Of a stretch of 64,000 nt of DNA, positions 33,502 through 42,472 are shown in pieces; positions within the stretch are counted from its first letter, which is position 1, and each line of letters starts with the position of its first letter. This DNA is from Xylophilus sp. GW821-FHT01B05 (GTDB taxonomy: Bacteria; Pseudomonadota; Gammaproteobacteria; Burkholderiales; Burkholderiaceae_C), in the NCBI GenBank assembly GCA_038961845.1, contig CP152408.1, positions 4,960,001 through 5,024,000 of the forward strand, in the 5' to 3' direction. Under the pieces are notes generated by a model. The model saw nothing but the letters and a program-made list of their open reading frames with translations. It searched no databases and was not told the origin of the DNA. The position numbers and the translations under genes were made by a program.

Positions 33502-34004
33502 ACACGCTGCAGGCCCAGCCGCTCACGCGCGAGGCCTTTGCGCCCTTTGGCGAAGCGCTGCTGGTGCCGCAAGACACCGGCCTGGCCATCAACGGCGGCA
33601 GCGCCCAGCGCTTTGATGCGCAGTCGCCGCCCGATCTATTGGCCCAAGGCGGTGCGCCCTGCCTCACGCTGTTTCGCACCGCTGGCCCCGAGCATGCCGC
33701 GCCCTGGTCGCTGCGCCTGCTGGAGCGCCACGCACTCGGCAGCCAGACCTTCGTGCCGCTGGGCAGCGGCCGCTGCCTGGCCGTGGTCGCCCCCAGCGCC
33801 GCCGACGGCAGCCCAAACGAAGCCCAACTGCAGGCCTTTGTCGTCGAGCCCGGCCAAGGCATCACCCTGCGCCGCGGCACCTGGCACCACCCGCTGCTGA
33901 CGCTGGGCCCTATCGATGTGCTGGTGCTGGAGCGGCGGGGGCCGGTGGTGGATTGCGACCTGGTGCCGCTGCGCCAGGCATGGCGCGTGAGCCTGGCTGG
34001 CTAG
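33498..34004 (+). CDS. allA: Ureidoglycolate lyase
   Basis: A 168-residue cupin-type protein close to E. coli AllA in order of motifs: PLTREAFAPFGEAL at the N-terminus, RLLERHALGSQTFVPLG near 75, LRRGTWHHPLL near 126 and VDCDLVPL near 154. It splits ureidoglycolate into glyoxylate and urea. The start is GTG 33498 in a GTGA overlap with the M20 gene, so the two are coupled. Its stop overlaps the stop of the convergent Bug gene by 4 bp. Urease is not in the window. Confidence 0.9.
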   Translation: MNTLQAQPLTREAFAPFGEALLVPQDTGLAINGGSAQRFDAQSPPDLLAQGGAPCLTLFRTAGPEHAAPWSLRLLERHALGSQTFVPLGSGRCLAVVAPSAADGSPNEAQLQAFVVEPGQGITLRRGTWHHPLLTLGPIDVLVLERRGPVVDCDLVPLRQAWRVSLAG

Positions 34005-34981
34005 CCGTCGACCTTCACATCGGCCGCGCGGATCACCTTGCCCCACTTGGCCGTCTCGGCGGCAATGAAGGCATCAAATTCAGCCGGCGTGCCGCCGGCC
34101 GGGAAGGTGCCCATGGCGTCGAGCCGCTGGCGCGTCTCTTCGCTGCGCACGATGCGCGTGACCTCTTCTGCCATGCGCTGCACGATGGGGTCGGGCGTGC
34201 CGGCCGGCGCCACCATGCCGGCCCAGGTGCTGCCGGTGAAGCCGGCAAAGCCCTGCTCGATGAAGGTTGGCACATCGGGCACCGCCGGCAACCGCTTGTC
34301 GCCCGCCACGCCAATCAAGCGCACCTTGCCAGCCTTGCCCGAGGGGATCAAGCCGGTGGGCGCATCAAAGCAGAACTGGATCTGGCCACCCAGCAAATCA
34401 TTGAGCGCCGGCGCCGCGCCACGGTAGGCCACGTGCACCATGTCGGTCTGGGTTTGCAGCTTGAACAGCTCGCTGGTCAGGTGCACGGCCGAGCCATTGC
34501 CCGACGAGCCAAAGCTCACCTTGCCCGGATGGGCGCGCGCATAGTCCACCAGCTCGCGCGCGGTCTTGAACGGCGCCTGGATGGCCGCCGCCGCCAGCAA
34601 TGGCGACACGCCCATCAGCGCCACGCCGCGCAAGTCCTTGGCCGGGTCATAGGGCAGCTTGGGGTAGAGCGTGGTGTTGGCCGAGAAGGCCGCGATCACC
34701 ACGCCAAAGGTGTAGCCATCCGGCGGCGCCTTGGCCACCGCATCGACGCCGATGATGCTGTTGGCACCCGGCTTGTTGTCTATCACCACCGGCTGGCCCA
34801 GGCGCTGCTGCAGGCCCACTTGCAACAGCCGCGCCATCTGGTCGGTGAAACCGCCCGGGGTGTAGGGCACGATGATGCGGATCGGCTTCTGCGGCCAGGG
34901 CGCCTGGGCAAAGGCGGGGGCTGCCAATGTGGCGGCAGCGGCAATCGAAAAACGTCTACGGCTCAGGGGAACAACATGCAT
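34001..34981 (-). CDS. Bug-family periplasmic binding protein
   Basis: A 326-residue protein with a signal peptide (SRRRFSIAAAATLA, cleavage near AFA|Q at residue 25) and Bug motifs KPIRIIVPYTPGGFTD, VIDNKPGAN, AKAPPDGYTF and FGSSGNGSAVH. It is convergent with allA, the stop codons overlapping. No TctAB permease lies nearby. It may bind a substrate of the neighbouring catabolic genes. Its own promoter must lie in the 72 bp before the next gene. Confidence 0.9.
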   Translation of the reverse strand: MHVVPLSRRRFSIAAAATLAAPAFAQAPWPQKPIRIIVPYTPGGFTDQMARLLQVGLQQRLGQPVVIDNKPGANSIIGVDAVAKAPPDGYTFGVVIAAFSANTTLYPKLPYDPAKDLRGVALMGVSPLLAAAAIQAPFKTARELVDYARAHPGKVSFGSSGNGSAVHLTSELFKLQTQTDMVHVAYRGAAPALNDLLGGQIQFCFDAPTGLIPSGKAGKVRLIGVAGDKRLPAVPDVPTFIEQGFAGFTGSTWAGMVAPAGTPDPIVQRMAEEVTRIVRSEETRQRLDAMGTFPAGGTPAEFDAFIAAETAKWGKVIRAADVKVDG

Positions 34982-35053
34982 TCAGGGGACTCCTTCAGTC
35001 CTGCCCATTGTTGCGCCTGGGCCCTGCCCTCCCAAAGAGGGGTTTCCCGAAAA

Positions 35054-36001
35054 TCAATCGACCAGCGCCAAGGCCGCGTAGTCACCCACCTTGTCCTGCA
35101 GCCCGGCCGGCACCAGCTCAACCCCGGCCGTAAGCGCCGGCAAGTGCCGCGCCAGCTCGGCCTGCAGCCGCGGCAGCAGGTGCTCGCGGTGGTGCCAGAA
35201 CACGCTGCCGCCCAGGCTGATGCGCTGCAGGTCCAGCAGCGCCACCACGTTGTAGAGCGCCCGGCCCAGGATGTGGCACAGCTCGTCGACGATGGCCGCC
35301 GCCGCTGGCTCGCCAGCGCGCGCGGCCTGCAGCAAGGCGGCGGCATCATGAAAGCCCTGGCCCGCGAAGCGCCGGCCCATGGCGGTGCCCGACACCAATG
35401 ACTCCAGGTCGCCCACGTTGCCGCAGCCGCACAGCGGGTCTTCATAGCTGCCGCTGGAAAAGGTGTGGCCGCCATGGCCGGCGTTGCCGTTCTTGCCGCG
35501 CAGCACGCGGCCGTCCGCGCACAGGCCCATGCCCACGCCGGTGCTCCAGGTGACATAGGCGCAGTGGTCCACGCCCCGCAGCGCGCCCCAGCGGCGCTCG
35601 GCCTCCAGCGCGGCGACGGCATCGTTCTCTACCCGCACCGGCACGCCGGCGCCAAAGTGGGCGCGCAGCGGCGCCTCCAGCGGGAACGAGGTCCAGTCAT
35701 TGGGCAGCCCCCGGTCGGCACCGGCCAGGCCGCCGCAGATATTGGGCGTGGCCACCTCGATCATCCCGTCGCGCATCAGAAAGGGGCTGGCCGAGGACAC
35801 CCCCACGCCCCGGATCGCCGCCAGCGTGATGCCCGCCTCTGCGCAGGCATCGCCCAGCAGCCGCAGGATCTGCCGCGCCACCGCATCGGGCGCGCCCTCT
35901 TTGGCGGTGGGCTCGGCGCGGCGGTGCAGCAGTTGCCGCGAGCCAGGCTGCGCCAGGCTTACCGCCAGCTTGGTTCCACCGATATCGACGCAGGCATGCA
36001 T
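35054..36001 (-). CDS. ROK-family sugar kinase
   Basis: A 315-residue ROK protein: VDIGGTKLAVSLA (phosphate-binding segment, near residue 4), WSTGVGMGLCADGRVLRG near 155 and GNAGHGGHTF near 173, then CGCGNVGDLES. The ROK zinc motif is normally C-x-C-G-x-x-G-C; here the last Cys is Asp, so metal binding may be altered. No DNA-binding domain precedes it, so it is a kinase type (glucose, N-acetylglucosamine or fructose), not a repressor. The ATG at 36001 is preferred over an upstream TTG because of its position relative to a GAGGAAG site. Confidence 0.82.
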   Translation of the reverse strand: MHACVDIGGTKLAVSLAQPGSRQLLHRRAEPTAKEGAPDAVARQILRLLGDACAEAGITLAAIRGVGVSSASPFLMRDGMIEVATPNICGGLAGADRGLPNDWTSFPLEAPLRAHFGAGVPVRVENDAVAALEAERRWGALRGVDHCAYVTWSTGVGMGLCADGRVLRGKNGNAGHGGHTFSSGSYEDPLCGCGNVGDLESLVSGTAMGRRFAGQGFHDAAALLQAARAGEPAAAAIVDELCHILGRALYNVVALLDLQRISLGGSVFWHHREHLLPRLQAELARHLPALTAGVELVPAGLQDKVGDYAALALVD

Positions 36002-36011
36002 GGGTGCTTCC

Positions 36012-36206
36012 TCAAACAAACTTGGCGACCAGGCCGGCCACCACGCCGATCAACAGCGTGCTGGTGACGGGTACGTCCCACTGCCGCCCAAACAGCCGAA
36101 AGTGCAGGTCCCCCGGCAGCCGGCCCAAGCCAAAACGCCGCAGCCAGGGCGCGGCCCAGCTGAGCAGGATAAGGACGAGGAAGACGACGAGGTAGAGACG
36201 GATCAT
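36012..36206 (-). CDS. DUF2905 small membrane protein
   Basis: A 64-residue protein with two hydrophobic segments (about 3-19 and 46-62) around a basic loop, LRRFGLGRLPGDLHF. The GRLPGD motif is the hallmark of DUF2905. Function is unknown; homologues are scattered in proteobacteria as solitary inner-membrane proteins. It lies 10 bp upstream of the ROK gene on the same strand, so both are probably cotranscribed. It is divergent from kynB across 96 bp. Confidence 0.85.
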   Translation of the reverse strand: MIRLYLVVFLVLILLSWAAPWLRRFGLGRLPGDLHFRLFGRQWDVPVTSTLLIGVVAGLVAKFV

Positions 36207-36302
36207 GGCAACGGGCAGGCAAGGCCGCATTCTGCGCGATGGCCAGGGCCTGTTGGAAATAACCGACACCACGCGGTTTTTTGCGGTGATAGCGTCAGGC
36301 CC

Positions 36303-36956
36303 ATGTCTTCGACCACGCCCCTCACCGCCCCGCGCTTGTGGGATATCTCGCCGCCGGTGCATGCCGGCAGCCCGGTGTTCCCGGGCGATGCGCCCTACCG
36401 CCAGGAATGGCTGGCGCGCATCACGCCCGCCTGCCCGGTCAACCTGAGCACGATCACGCTGTCGCCCCACATCGGCGCGCATGCCGATGCGCCGCTGCAC
36501 TACGACCCGCAGGGCGTGCCGATCGGCGCGCTGGACCTCGCGCCCTATCTCGGCCCCTGCCGCGTGGTGCATGCCATTGGCTGCGGCCCGCTGGTGCGCT
36601 GGGAACACATTGCCCACGCCGCGCACAAGCTGCCGCCACGCGTGCTGGTGCGCACCTATGCGCAGATGCCGGTAGACCGCTGGGACGCCGCACTGGCCGG
36701 CTTCGCGCCCGACACCATAGAGCGCCTGGCCGATGCCGGCGTGCAGCTGATAGGCATAGACACCGCCAGCATCGACCCGGCCGACAGCAAGACGCTGGAC
36801 AGCCACCAGACCATTCGCCGCCGCGGCCTGCGCGTGCTGGAGAACCTGCTGCTCGACGACGTGCCCGAGGGCGACTACGAGCTGATCGCGCTGCCGCTGC
36901 GGCTGGCCACGGCTGACGCATCCCCCGTGCGCGCCGTTCTGCGCTCACTGACCTGA
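36303..36956 (+). CDS. kynB: Kynurenine formamidase
   Basis: A 217-residue metal-dependent cyclase-family hydrolase. The N-terminal LWDISPPVHAGSPVFPGD and the metal motif HIGAHADAPLHYD (near residues 58-70) are typical of bacterial KynB, as is the later GIDTASIDPADSKTLDSH segment. It converts N-formylkynurenine to kynurenine and formate. It is the first gene of a tight kynB-kynU-kynA operon for tryptophan degradation to anthranilate. Confidence 0.94.
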   Translation: MSSTTPLTAPRLWDISPPVHAGSPVFPGDAPYRQEWLARITPACPVNLSTITLSPHIGAHADAPLHYDPQGVPIGALDLAPYLGPCRVVHAIGCGPLVRWEHIAHAAHKLPPRVLVRTYAQMPVDRWDAALAGFAPDTIERLADAGVQLIGIDTASIDPADSKTLDSHQTIRRRGLRVLENLLLDDVPEGDYELIALPLRLATADASPVRAVLRSLT

Positions 36957-36974
36957 TTTCTTCCCCCGCACCCC

Positions 36975-38261
36975 ATGACCACCTTGCAAGACTGCCTGCG
37001 CCTGGACGCGCAAGACCCGCTGCGCGCCCTGCGCGATTTGTTCACCCTGCCCAAGGGCGTGCTCTACCTTGATGGCAACTCGCTGGGCGCGCTGCCCGCC
37101 GCCACACCGGCCCGCGTGGCCCAGGTGGTGACGCAGGAGTGGGGCCACGAGCTGATCCGCGCCTGGAACACGGCCGACTGGGCCACCGCACCGCAGCGCC
37201 TGGGCGACAAGATTGCGCGCCTGATCGGCGCCGGGCCGGGCCAGGTGGTGGCCACCGACAGCACCTCGGTCAACCTGTACAAGGTGCTGAGCGCGGCGCT
37301 GACCATTGCCGCGCAGGACGCGCCCGGGCGCAAGCGCATCGTCAGCGAGCGCAGCAACTTCCCGACCGATCTCTACATTGCCGAATCGCTGGCGCGCGAG
37401 CGCGGCCTGGAGCTGGTGCTGGTGGAGCCCGAAGAGATCGCCGCCGCGCTCGACGACCGCCTGGCGCTGCTGATGCTGACCCACGTCAACTACCGCACCG
37501 GCGCCATGCACGACATGGCCGCCATCACCGCCGCCGCCCATGCCGCCGGCGCGCTGGTGGTGTGGGACCTGGCGCACAGCGCCGGTGCGGTGCCGGTGGC
37601 GCTGCAAGAGGCCGATGCAGACTTTGCCGTGGGCTGCGGCTACAAGTACCTGAACGGCGGCCCGGGCGCCCCGGCCTTTGTCTGGGCGCACCCGCGCCAT
37701 GCCGAGCGCTTTCGCCAGCCGCTGTCGGGCTGGTGGGGCCACGCCCGGCCCTTTGCCTTTGTGCCCGGCTACGAGCCGGCCGCCGGCATTGCGCGCTACC
37801 TGTGCGGCACGCAGCCGCAGATCGCGCTGGCCGCGCTCGAGTGCGGGCTGGACACCTTGCTGGCCGCCGAGCCGCTGGGCGGCATGGCAGCGCTGCGCGC
37901 CAAGTCGCTGGCGCTGACCGACCTGTTCATTGCGCTGGTGGAAGAGCGCTGCGCCGGCCACGGCCTGGGCCTGGCCACACCGCGCGCGCATGCGCAGCGC
38001 GGCTCGCAGGTCAGCCTGAGCTGGGGCGGCGAGGATGACGCCGGCGCCTACGCCATCGTGCAGGCGCTGATCGCACGCGGCGTGATCGGCGACTACCGCG
38101 CGGGCGACGGCGCACGGCATGCGCACATCCTGCGCTTTGGCTTCACGCCGCTGTATGTGGGCTTTGAGGACGTGTGGCATGCGGCCGAGCATCTGCGCGA
38201 GGTGCTGACCAGCGGCGAGTGGCGCCGGCCAGAGTTCAAGCAACAGCACGCTGTCACCTGA
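36975..38261 (+). CDS. kynU: Kynureninase
   Basis: A 428-residue fold-type I PLP enzyme. It has [11 protein letters not shown] near residue 31, [12 protein letters not shown] near 173, the cofactor Asp in [11 protein letters not shown] near 197 and the Schiff-base Lys224 in [12 protein letters not shown]. It cleaves kynurenine to anthranilate and alanine. It lies 18 bp after kynB and 1 bp before kynA, so expression is shared. Confidence 0.95.
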   Translation: MTTLQDCLRLDAQDPLRALRDLFTLPKGVLYLDGNSLGALPAATPARVAQVVTQEWGHELIRAWNTADWATAPQRLGDKIARLIGAGPGQVVATDSTSVNLYKVLSAALTIAAQDAPGRKRIVSERSNFPTDLYIAESLARERGLELVLVEPEEIAAALDDRLALLMLTHVNYRTGAMHDMAAITAAAHAAGALVVWDLAHSAGAVPVALQEADADFAVGCGYKYLNGGPGAPAFVWAHPRHAERFRQPLSGWWGHARPFAFVPGYEPAAGIARYLCGTQPQIALAALECGLDTLLAAEPLGGMAALRAKSLALTDLFIALVEERCAGHGLGLATPRAHAQRGSQVSLSWGGEDDAGAYAIVQALIARGVIGDYRAGDGARHAHILRFGFTPLYVGFEDVWHAAEHLREVLTSGEWRRPEFKQQHAVT

Positions 38262-38262
38262 G

Positions 38263-39120
38263 ATGACCCACGACACGCCCCCGCAAGACCCCTCGCGCAT
38301 CGTCACCGAGGAAAAAGCCCAGCTCGACTTCAGCAAGTCGATGAGCTATGGCGACTACCTGCAGCTCGACGCCGTGCTGTCGGCACAAAAGCCGCTGTCG
38401 CCCGCGCATGACGAGATGCTGTTCATCGTGCAGCACCAGACCAGCGAGCTGTGGATGAAGCTGATGCTGCACGAGCTGCACGCCGCCATCCGCTGCGTGG
38501 CCGCCGACGAGCTGGCGCCGGCCTTCAAGATGCTGGCGCGGGTGAGCCGCATCATGGAGCAGCTGGTGCACGCCTGGAGCGTGCTGGCCACCATGACGCC
38601 GCCCGAGTACACCGCCATGCGGCCCTACCTGGGCGCCTCCAGCGGCTTCCAGAGCTGGCAGTACCGCTGCATCGAGTTCGCGCTGGGCAACAAGAACCCG
38701 CTGATGCTCAAGCCCCACGAGCACCGCCCCGACCTGCTGGCCGCGGTGCAGGCGGCCTACGAGGCGCCCTCGCTCTACGACGAATCGCTGCGCCTATTGG
38801 CGCGGCGCGGCTTCGCCATTCCCGCCGAGGAATTGCAGCGCGACTGCAGCCAGCGGCGCGAGCCGAGCGAAGCCGTGGAGCAAGCCTGGCTGGAGGTCTA
38901 CCGCCACCCCGAGCAGCACTGGGACCTGTACCAGCTGGGCGAGAAGCTCACCGACATCGAAGACTCGTTCCGGCTCTGGCGCTTCCGCCATGTGTCCACC
39001 GTGGAGCGGGTGATTGGCTTCAAGCGCGGCACCGGTGGCACCGGCGGCACCAGCTATCTGCGCAAGATGCTGGAGGTGGTGCTGTTCCCGGAAGTATGGA
39101 GCTTGCGCACGCAGCTGTAG
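38263..39120 (+). CDS. kynA: Tryptophan 2,3-dioxygenase
   Basis: A 285-residue haem dioxygenase with [17 protein letters not shown] near 27, [19 protein letters not shown] near 52 (substrate pocket), [17 protein letters not shown] near 117 and the [17 protein letters not shown] loop near 251, all in family order. It opens the indole ring of L-tryptophan to N-formylkynurenine, the first step of the pathway completed by KynB and KynU. It is the last gene of the operon. No kyn-specific regulator such as a KynR-type Lrp protein is adjacent. Confidence 0.96.
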   Translation: MTHDTPPQDPSRIVTEEKAQLDFSKSMSYGDYLQLDAVLSAQKPLSPAHDEMLFIVQHQTSELWMKLMLHELHAAIRCVAADELAPAFKMLARVSRIMEQLVHAWSVLATMTPPEYTAMRPYLGASSGFQSWQYRCIEFALGNKNPLMLKPHEHRPDLLAAVQAAYEAPSLYDESLRLLARRGFAIPAEELQRDCSQRREPSEAVEQAWLEVYRHPEQHWDLYQLGEKLTDIEDSFRLWRFRHVSTVERVIGFKRGTGGTGGTSYLRKMLEVVLFPEVWSLRTQL

Positions 39121-39178
39121 GGGCCCGGCCGGCCGGCGCAGTGCCTGCGCGTGACCGGGAAAGTCACAGAGCTGCCCC

Positions 39179-40204
39179 TCAAGAATTGCCGTCGCGCGCG
39201 GCCTCGGCCTTGCCTACGCGCAGCTCGCCCTTGGCCAGCAGCGCGCGCAGGCGGCTGGCATCGGCAAAGTCGGAATGCCGGCCGGTGGAATCCAGCAGCA
39301 CCATGACCACCGGGCGCCCATGGATGGTCGCCTGCATCACCAGGCAAATACCTGATTCGTTGATGAAGCCGGTTTTCTGCACGCCGATCTCCCAGCTCGG
39401 GTCGCGCAGCAGGATGTTGGTGTTGCGGTAATGGAGCACGCCCCGGCCACCATGGACCTCGTGGCTGGGGTCGGTGGAGAAGCGGCGGATCAGCGGGTAT
39501 TGGTAGGCGGCATCGACCATTTTGGCCAGGTCGCGCGCGCTCGATACGTTGAGCCTGGACAGGCCGGCCGGGTTCTCGAAGTGCGTATCGACCATGCCGA
39601 GCGCGCGGGCCTTCTGGTTCATCGCCTCGATGAAGCCCGGGCGCCCGCCCGGGTAGTAGCGCGAGAGTGCCGCGGCGGCGCGGTTCTCTGAGGCCATCAG
39701 GGCGATGTGCAGCATGTCTTCACGCGACAGCACCGAGCCGACCGACAGGCGCGAGCCGGTGTTCTTCTCGGCGTCGCGGTCTTCGTCGGTAACCCGGATC
39801 TGCTCGGGCAGCGGCGCCTTGGAATCGAGCACGACCATGGCCATCATCAGCTTGGTGATCGACGCAATGGGCACGACGGCGTGCGAGTTCTTGTCGAACA
39901 GGGCCTCACCAGACTCGCGGTCCACCATGTAGGCGATGGACGAGCGCAGCGCCGGCGCGGCAAACGGGCCGTGGCCCAGCGGCGCGCGCGGCTCGAACGC
40001 CACATTGCGCACGCCCTTGCTGGCCTTGCCGGCCTTCTTCAGGTGCGCTGCGGCAGCACGGGAATGCTTGTGCGCGGCAGCGCTGGCGCCCAGCGGCAGG
40101 CTGGCCAGCGCGGCGGCCATGGCCAGCGGCAAGGCAGCGCGCGACACGGCGCGAAGCCCGGACGCGCACAGCGCGCCGAGCGAAAAAGAGATATCTGTCG
40201 TCAT
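39179..40204 (-). CDS. pbpG: D-alanyl-D-alanine endopeptidase (penicillin-binding protein 7 type)
   Basis: A 341-residue S11-family serine peptidase with a complete catalytic set: Ser115-x-x-Lys118 in ASITKLMM, S-x-N at 172-174 (ASENRAAAA) and K-T-G at 277-279 (VQKTGFINE). An N-terminal hydrophobic segment (about 19-43, ending GASAAAHKHS) is a signal peptide. It trims peptidoglycan cross-links in the periplasm. No clear Shine-Dalgarno precedes the ATG, so a start further downstream, still before the signal core, remains possible. Confidence 0.92.
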   Translation of the reverse strand: MTTDISFSLGALCASGLRAVSRAALPLAMAAALASLPLGASAAAHKHSRAAAAHLKKAGKASKGVRNVAFEPRAPLGHGPFAAPALRSSIAYMVDRESGEALFDKNSHAVVPIASITKLMMAMVVLDSKAPLPEQIRVTDEDRDAEKNTGSRLSVGSVLSREDMLHIALMASENRAAAALSRYYPGGRPGFIEAMNQKARALGMVDTHFENPAGLSRLNVSSARDLAKMVDAAYQYPLIRRFSTDPSHEVHGGRGVLHYRNTNILLRDPSWEIGVQKTGFINESGICLVMQATIHGRPVVMVLLDSTGRHSDFADASRLRALLAKGELRVGKAEAARDGNS

Positions 40205-40255
40205 GACTCAGGAGGTGGGGAATGGCAGGCGGCGGTGGCTGCGCCGCAGATCATA

Positions 40256-40272
40256 ACTATCAAATAGATAGC
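40256..40272 (+). repeat. Family A core palindrome joined to family B copy 2
   Basis: ACTATCAAATAGATAGC is identical to the leading core of family A copies at 19171, 49849 and 60896, but here it runs straight into a family B element instead of the usual AGCCCAGG hairpin. Confidence 0.6.
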
Positions 40273-40361
40273 GACATGCCGTAGGGCCACCTATATTTCA
40301 GGTACAAAACATGCTGAAACACAGGTAAACCGCCGGCTTACCGCTATCAATTTAGACAGCG
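40262..40361. repeat. Palindromic intergenic repeat, family B, copy 2
   Basis: GATAGCGACATGCCG, CCACCTATATTTCAG, ACATGCTGAAACACAGG and CCGCTATCAATTTAGACAGC occur in the same order and spacing as the blocks at 23831-23925. It fills the spacer between the divergent upstream side of pbpG and the 3' end of slt. Confidence 0.65.
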
Positions 40362-40380
40362 TTTATTCAGCGCGTGGGCA

Positions 40381-42462
40381 TCAAGGCAGGTCCTTGTTCG
40401 GCTCCACGAAGTTCGGGTCTTTGGGCCCGACGGTGCCCAGCCGCGCGCGCAGCGACTGCGCCTGGCCGCTCAGGATGGCGGCGTAGGTGGTGGTGTTGGC
40501 CAGCACCTTCTTCACGTAGTCGCGCGTCTCGGAGAAGGGCACGTTCTCGGCCCAGATGGCGGCGTCCAGCACCGGGCCATTGCGCCAGTTGCGCGGGCGG
40601 CCGGGGCCGGCGTTGTAGGCGGCGGCGGCCAGCGCCATGGAGCCCTGGAAGTCGTCCAGCGCCAGCTTGAGGTAGGCGGTGCCAATGGCGATGTTGGTGT
40701 CGCGGTCGTTGATCTGCTCGGGGCGGAAGCCGTCCAGGCCGATCTTCTTGGCGGTCCAGCGCGCGGTGGCGGGCATGACCTGCATCAGGCCGGAGGCACC
40801 CACGCCCGAGCGCGCGTCGGTGATGAAGCGGCTCTCCTGGCGGATCAGGCCGTAGACGTAAGACGGGTCGATGCCAATGGCGCGGCTGCGCTGCACCACC
40901 TGGGACTGGTGCGGCATGGGGAAGCGCTGGGCCACGTCGAAGAGGTTCTTGGTGCGCTCGCTGGTGTTGATGCAGCGGTCCCAGACCTCGTTCTGGCAGG
41001 CCAGCTCGGCGGCGGCCAGCAGCTCGCGGTCGCCCATGCCGCCGTTGTCGTGCAGGTTGGTGGCGTAGTTCCATTCACGCACGCCTTCGCTACGCAGGCC
41101 AAGCTGGATGGCGTACAGGCCGCGCGCCAGCGATGGGTTGCTGCGCGCGGCGGCGCGCTCTTCGGGCGTGGGCGGCAGCGGCCGCTGCGGCAGCACGATG
41201 CGCTGGCCCAGCTCTTCCAGCGCCAGTTGCTCGTAGAAGCCGCGCGGGCTGGCGATGCTTTCGAACAGGCGCTGGGCCTCGGCGCGGCGCGCCTCTGGCG
41301 GCTGGCCGCGCACGGTGGCGGCGGCCGGCTCGGCGGCGGTCTCTGCCTGCGGCGCGGTGGCGACGGGCGCCGGGCCCAGTGCGCCGCCGCCCAGCAGCGC
41401 CTTGGCGCGCCAGTAGACCCAGGTGCTGTCGCTGCGCAGCGGCGCGTCCATGGCGGCGGTGGCGGCCAGCACCTCGCGCCAGTTGCCGGCGCGCAGCGCG
41501 GCGCGGGCCTTCCAGGCGATCATTTCGTCGTTCAGGTCGGCGTCCTTGGTGACCCGGGCGTAGTAGTCGAGCGCGTTGGGCGCCAGCCGCGTGGCGGCCT
41601 GGCGGCCAATGGCGCCCCAGACCCAGTTGCGCTCTTCGGCCGTGATCTGCACGCCCCACTTGCCTTCCAGCTGGGCGGCGGCGGTATCGGGATCGGTGCT
41701 GCCCATCTTCAGCAGGGCCAGCGCGATCAGTTCCTTGCGCGTGCTGCCCGATACCGTGGCTTGCGACATCAGAAAGCGCATCGGGCTGTCGTTGATCTGC
41801 GTGACCAGGCTGGAGGCCTCGGGCGCGACGATCTGCACCGCATTGCGCGCCACGCGCGGGCGGTTGGCGTCGATGGCCAGGCGCGCCTTGCGCCAGATGT
41901 CGGCGGCGCCCAGCTGGCGCGCGCTGTACAGCTCTGAGGCGGCCAGGGTGCAGCCGTCGTCGGCCTCGCGCAGGCCCCACCAGTTGCGGCGCACCTCGTC
42001 AAGCTGCTCGGGTGCCAGCGGCGTGCCGCTGCGCAGGGTGCCGACCAGCAGCGCGTAGCAGCGCACCTCGCGGTCGTCGTTCATGCGGAACTGCGGATAC
42101 AAATCGGCAAAGCGCGGCCAGTCGCGGCGCTGGCCCAGCAGGCGCAGCCAGTCGTTGCGCAGGCGGTCTTCCTGGTAGCTGCCGGCCCAGCGCGCCAGGA
42201 AGGCGTCGACCTCGGCCGGCTGCGCCTCTTCCAGGCGCACCTTGAGTTCCCAGTAGGCGGCCCAGGCCTCCAGTGTGTGGCCGCGGGCCAGCGGCAGCAG
42301 TTGCGCCAGGCGGTCACGGTCGCCGCGGCGGAAGGCCTGGTTCATCTGCAGCAGCACGTCATCGGTGCGCGCGGTGGGCAAGGGTTGGGCCTGCGCCACA
42401 CTCCCGCTACCCACCAACAGGCAGGCCCACAGGGCGGATGTCAGAATCTTCGGGAATTTCAT
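40381..42462 (-). CDS. slt: Soluble lytic murein transglycosylase (Slt70 type)
   Basis: A 693-residue periplasmic enzyme with a signal peptide (cleavage near AQA|Q at 25), a long alpha-superhelical region to about residue 500 and a C-terminal lysozyme-like domain. The catalytic Glu543 lies in GLIRQESRF, followed by SGLMQVMPATA and AYNAGPGRPRNW. An Ala/Pro-rich insert near residues 350-390 is low-complexity. It cuts peptidoglycan to anhydro-muropeptides. The ATG at 42462 is only 10 bp from the divergent start of the folate gene. Confidence 0.94.
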   Translation of the reverse strand: MKFPKILTSALWACLLVGSGSVAQAQPLPTARTDDVLLQMNQAFRRGDRDRLAQLLPLARGHTLEAWAAYWELKVRLEEAQPAEVDAFLARWAGSYQEDRLRNDWLRLLGQRRDWPRFADLYPQFRMNDDREVRCYALLVGTLRSGTPLAPEQLDEVRRNWWGLREADDGCTLAASELYSARQLGAADIWRKARLAIDANRPRVARNAVQIVAPEASSLVTQINDSPMRFLMSQATVSGSTRKELIALALLKMGSTDPDTAAAQLEGKWGVQITAEERNWVWGAIGRQAATRLAPNALDYYARVTKDADLNDEMIAWKARAALRAGNWREVLAATAAMDAPLRSDSTWVYWRAKALLGGGALGPAPVATAPQAETAAEPAAATVRGQPPEARRAEAQRLFESIASPRGFYEQLALEELGQRIVLPQRPLPPTPEERAAARSNPSLARGLYAIQLGLRSEGVREWNYATNLHDNGGMGDRELLAAAELACQNEVWDRCINTSERTKNLFDVAQRFPMPHQSQVVQRSRAIGIDPSYVYGLIRQESRFITDARSGVGASGLMQVMPATARWTAKKIGLDGFRPEQINDRDTNIAIGTAYLKLALDDFQGSMALAAAAYNAGPGRPRNWRNGPVLDAAIWAENVPFSETRDYVKKVLANTTTYAAILSGQAQSLRARLGTVGPKDPNFVEPNKDLP

Positions 42463-42472
42463 CAAGGGAATT

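Noticed and set aside
36303..39120. Treating kynB-kynU-kynA as unusual
   Set aside because: The three-gene order and tight spacing are a common bacterial tryptophan-degradation operon, and nothing in these genes departs from the family pattern.
39121..39178. Hairpin after kynA as a terminator
   Set aside because: GCGCAG-TGC-CTGCGC pairs over only 6 bp and has no T-run, so I could not call it.
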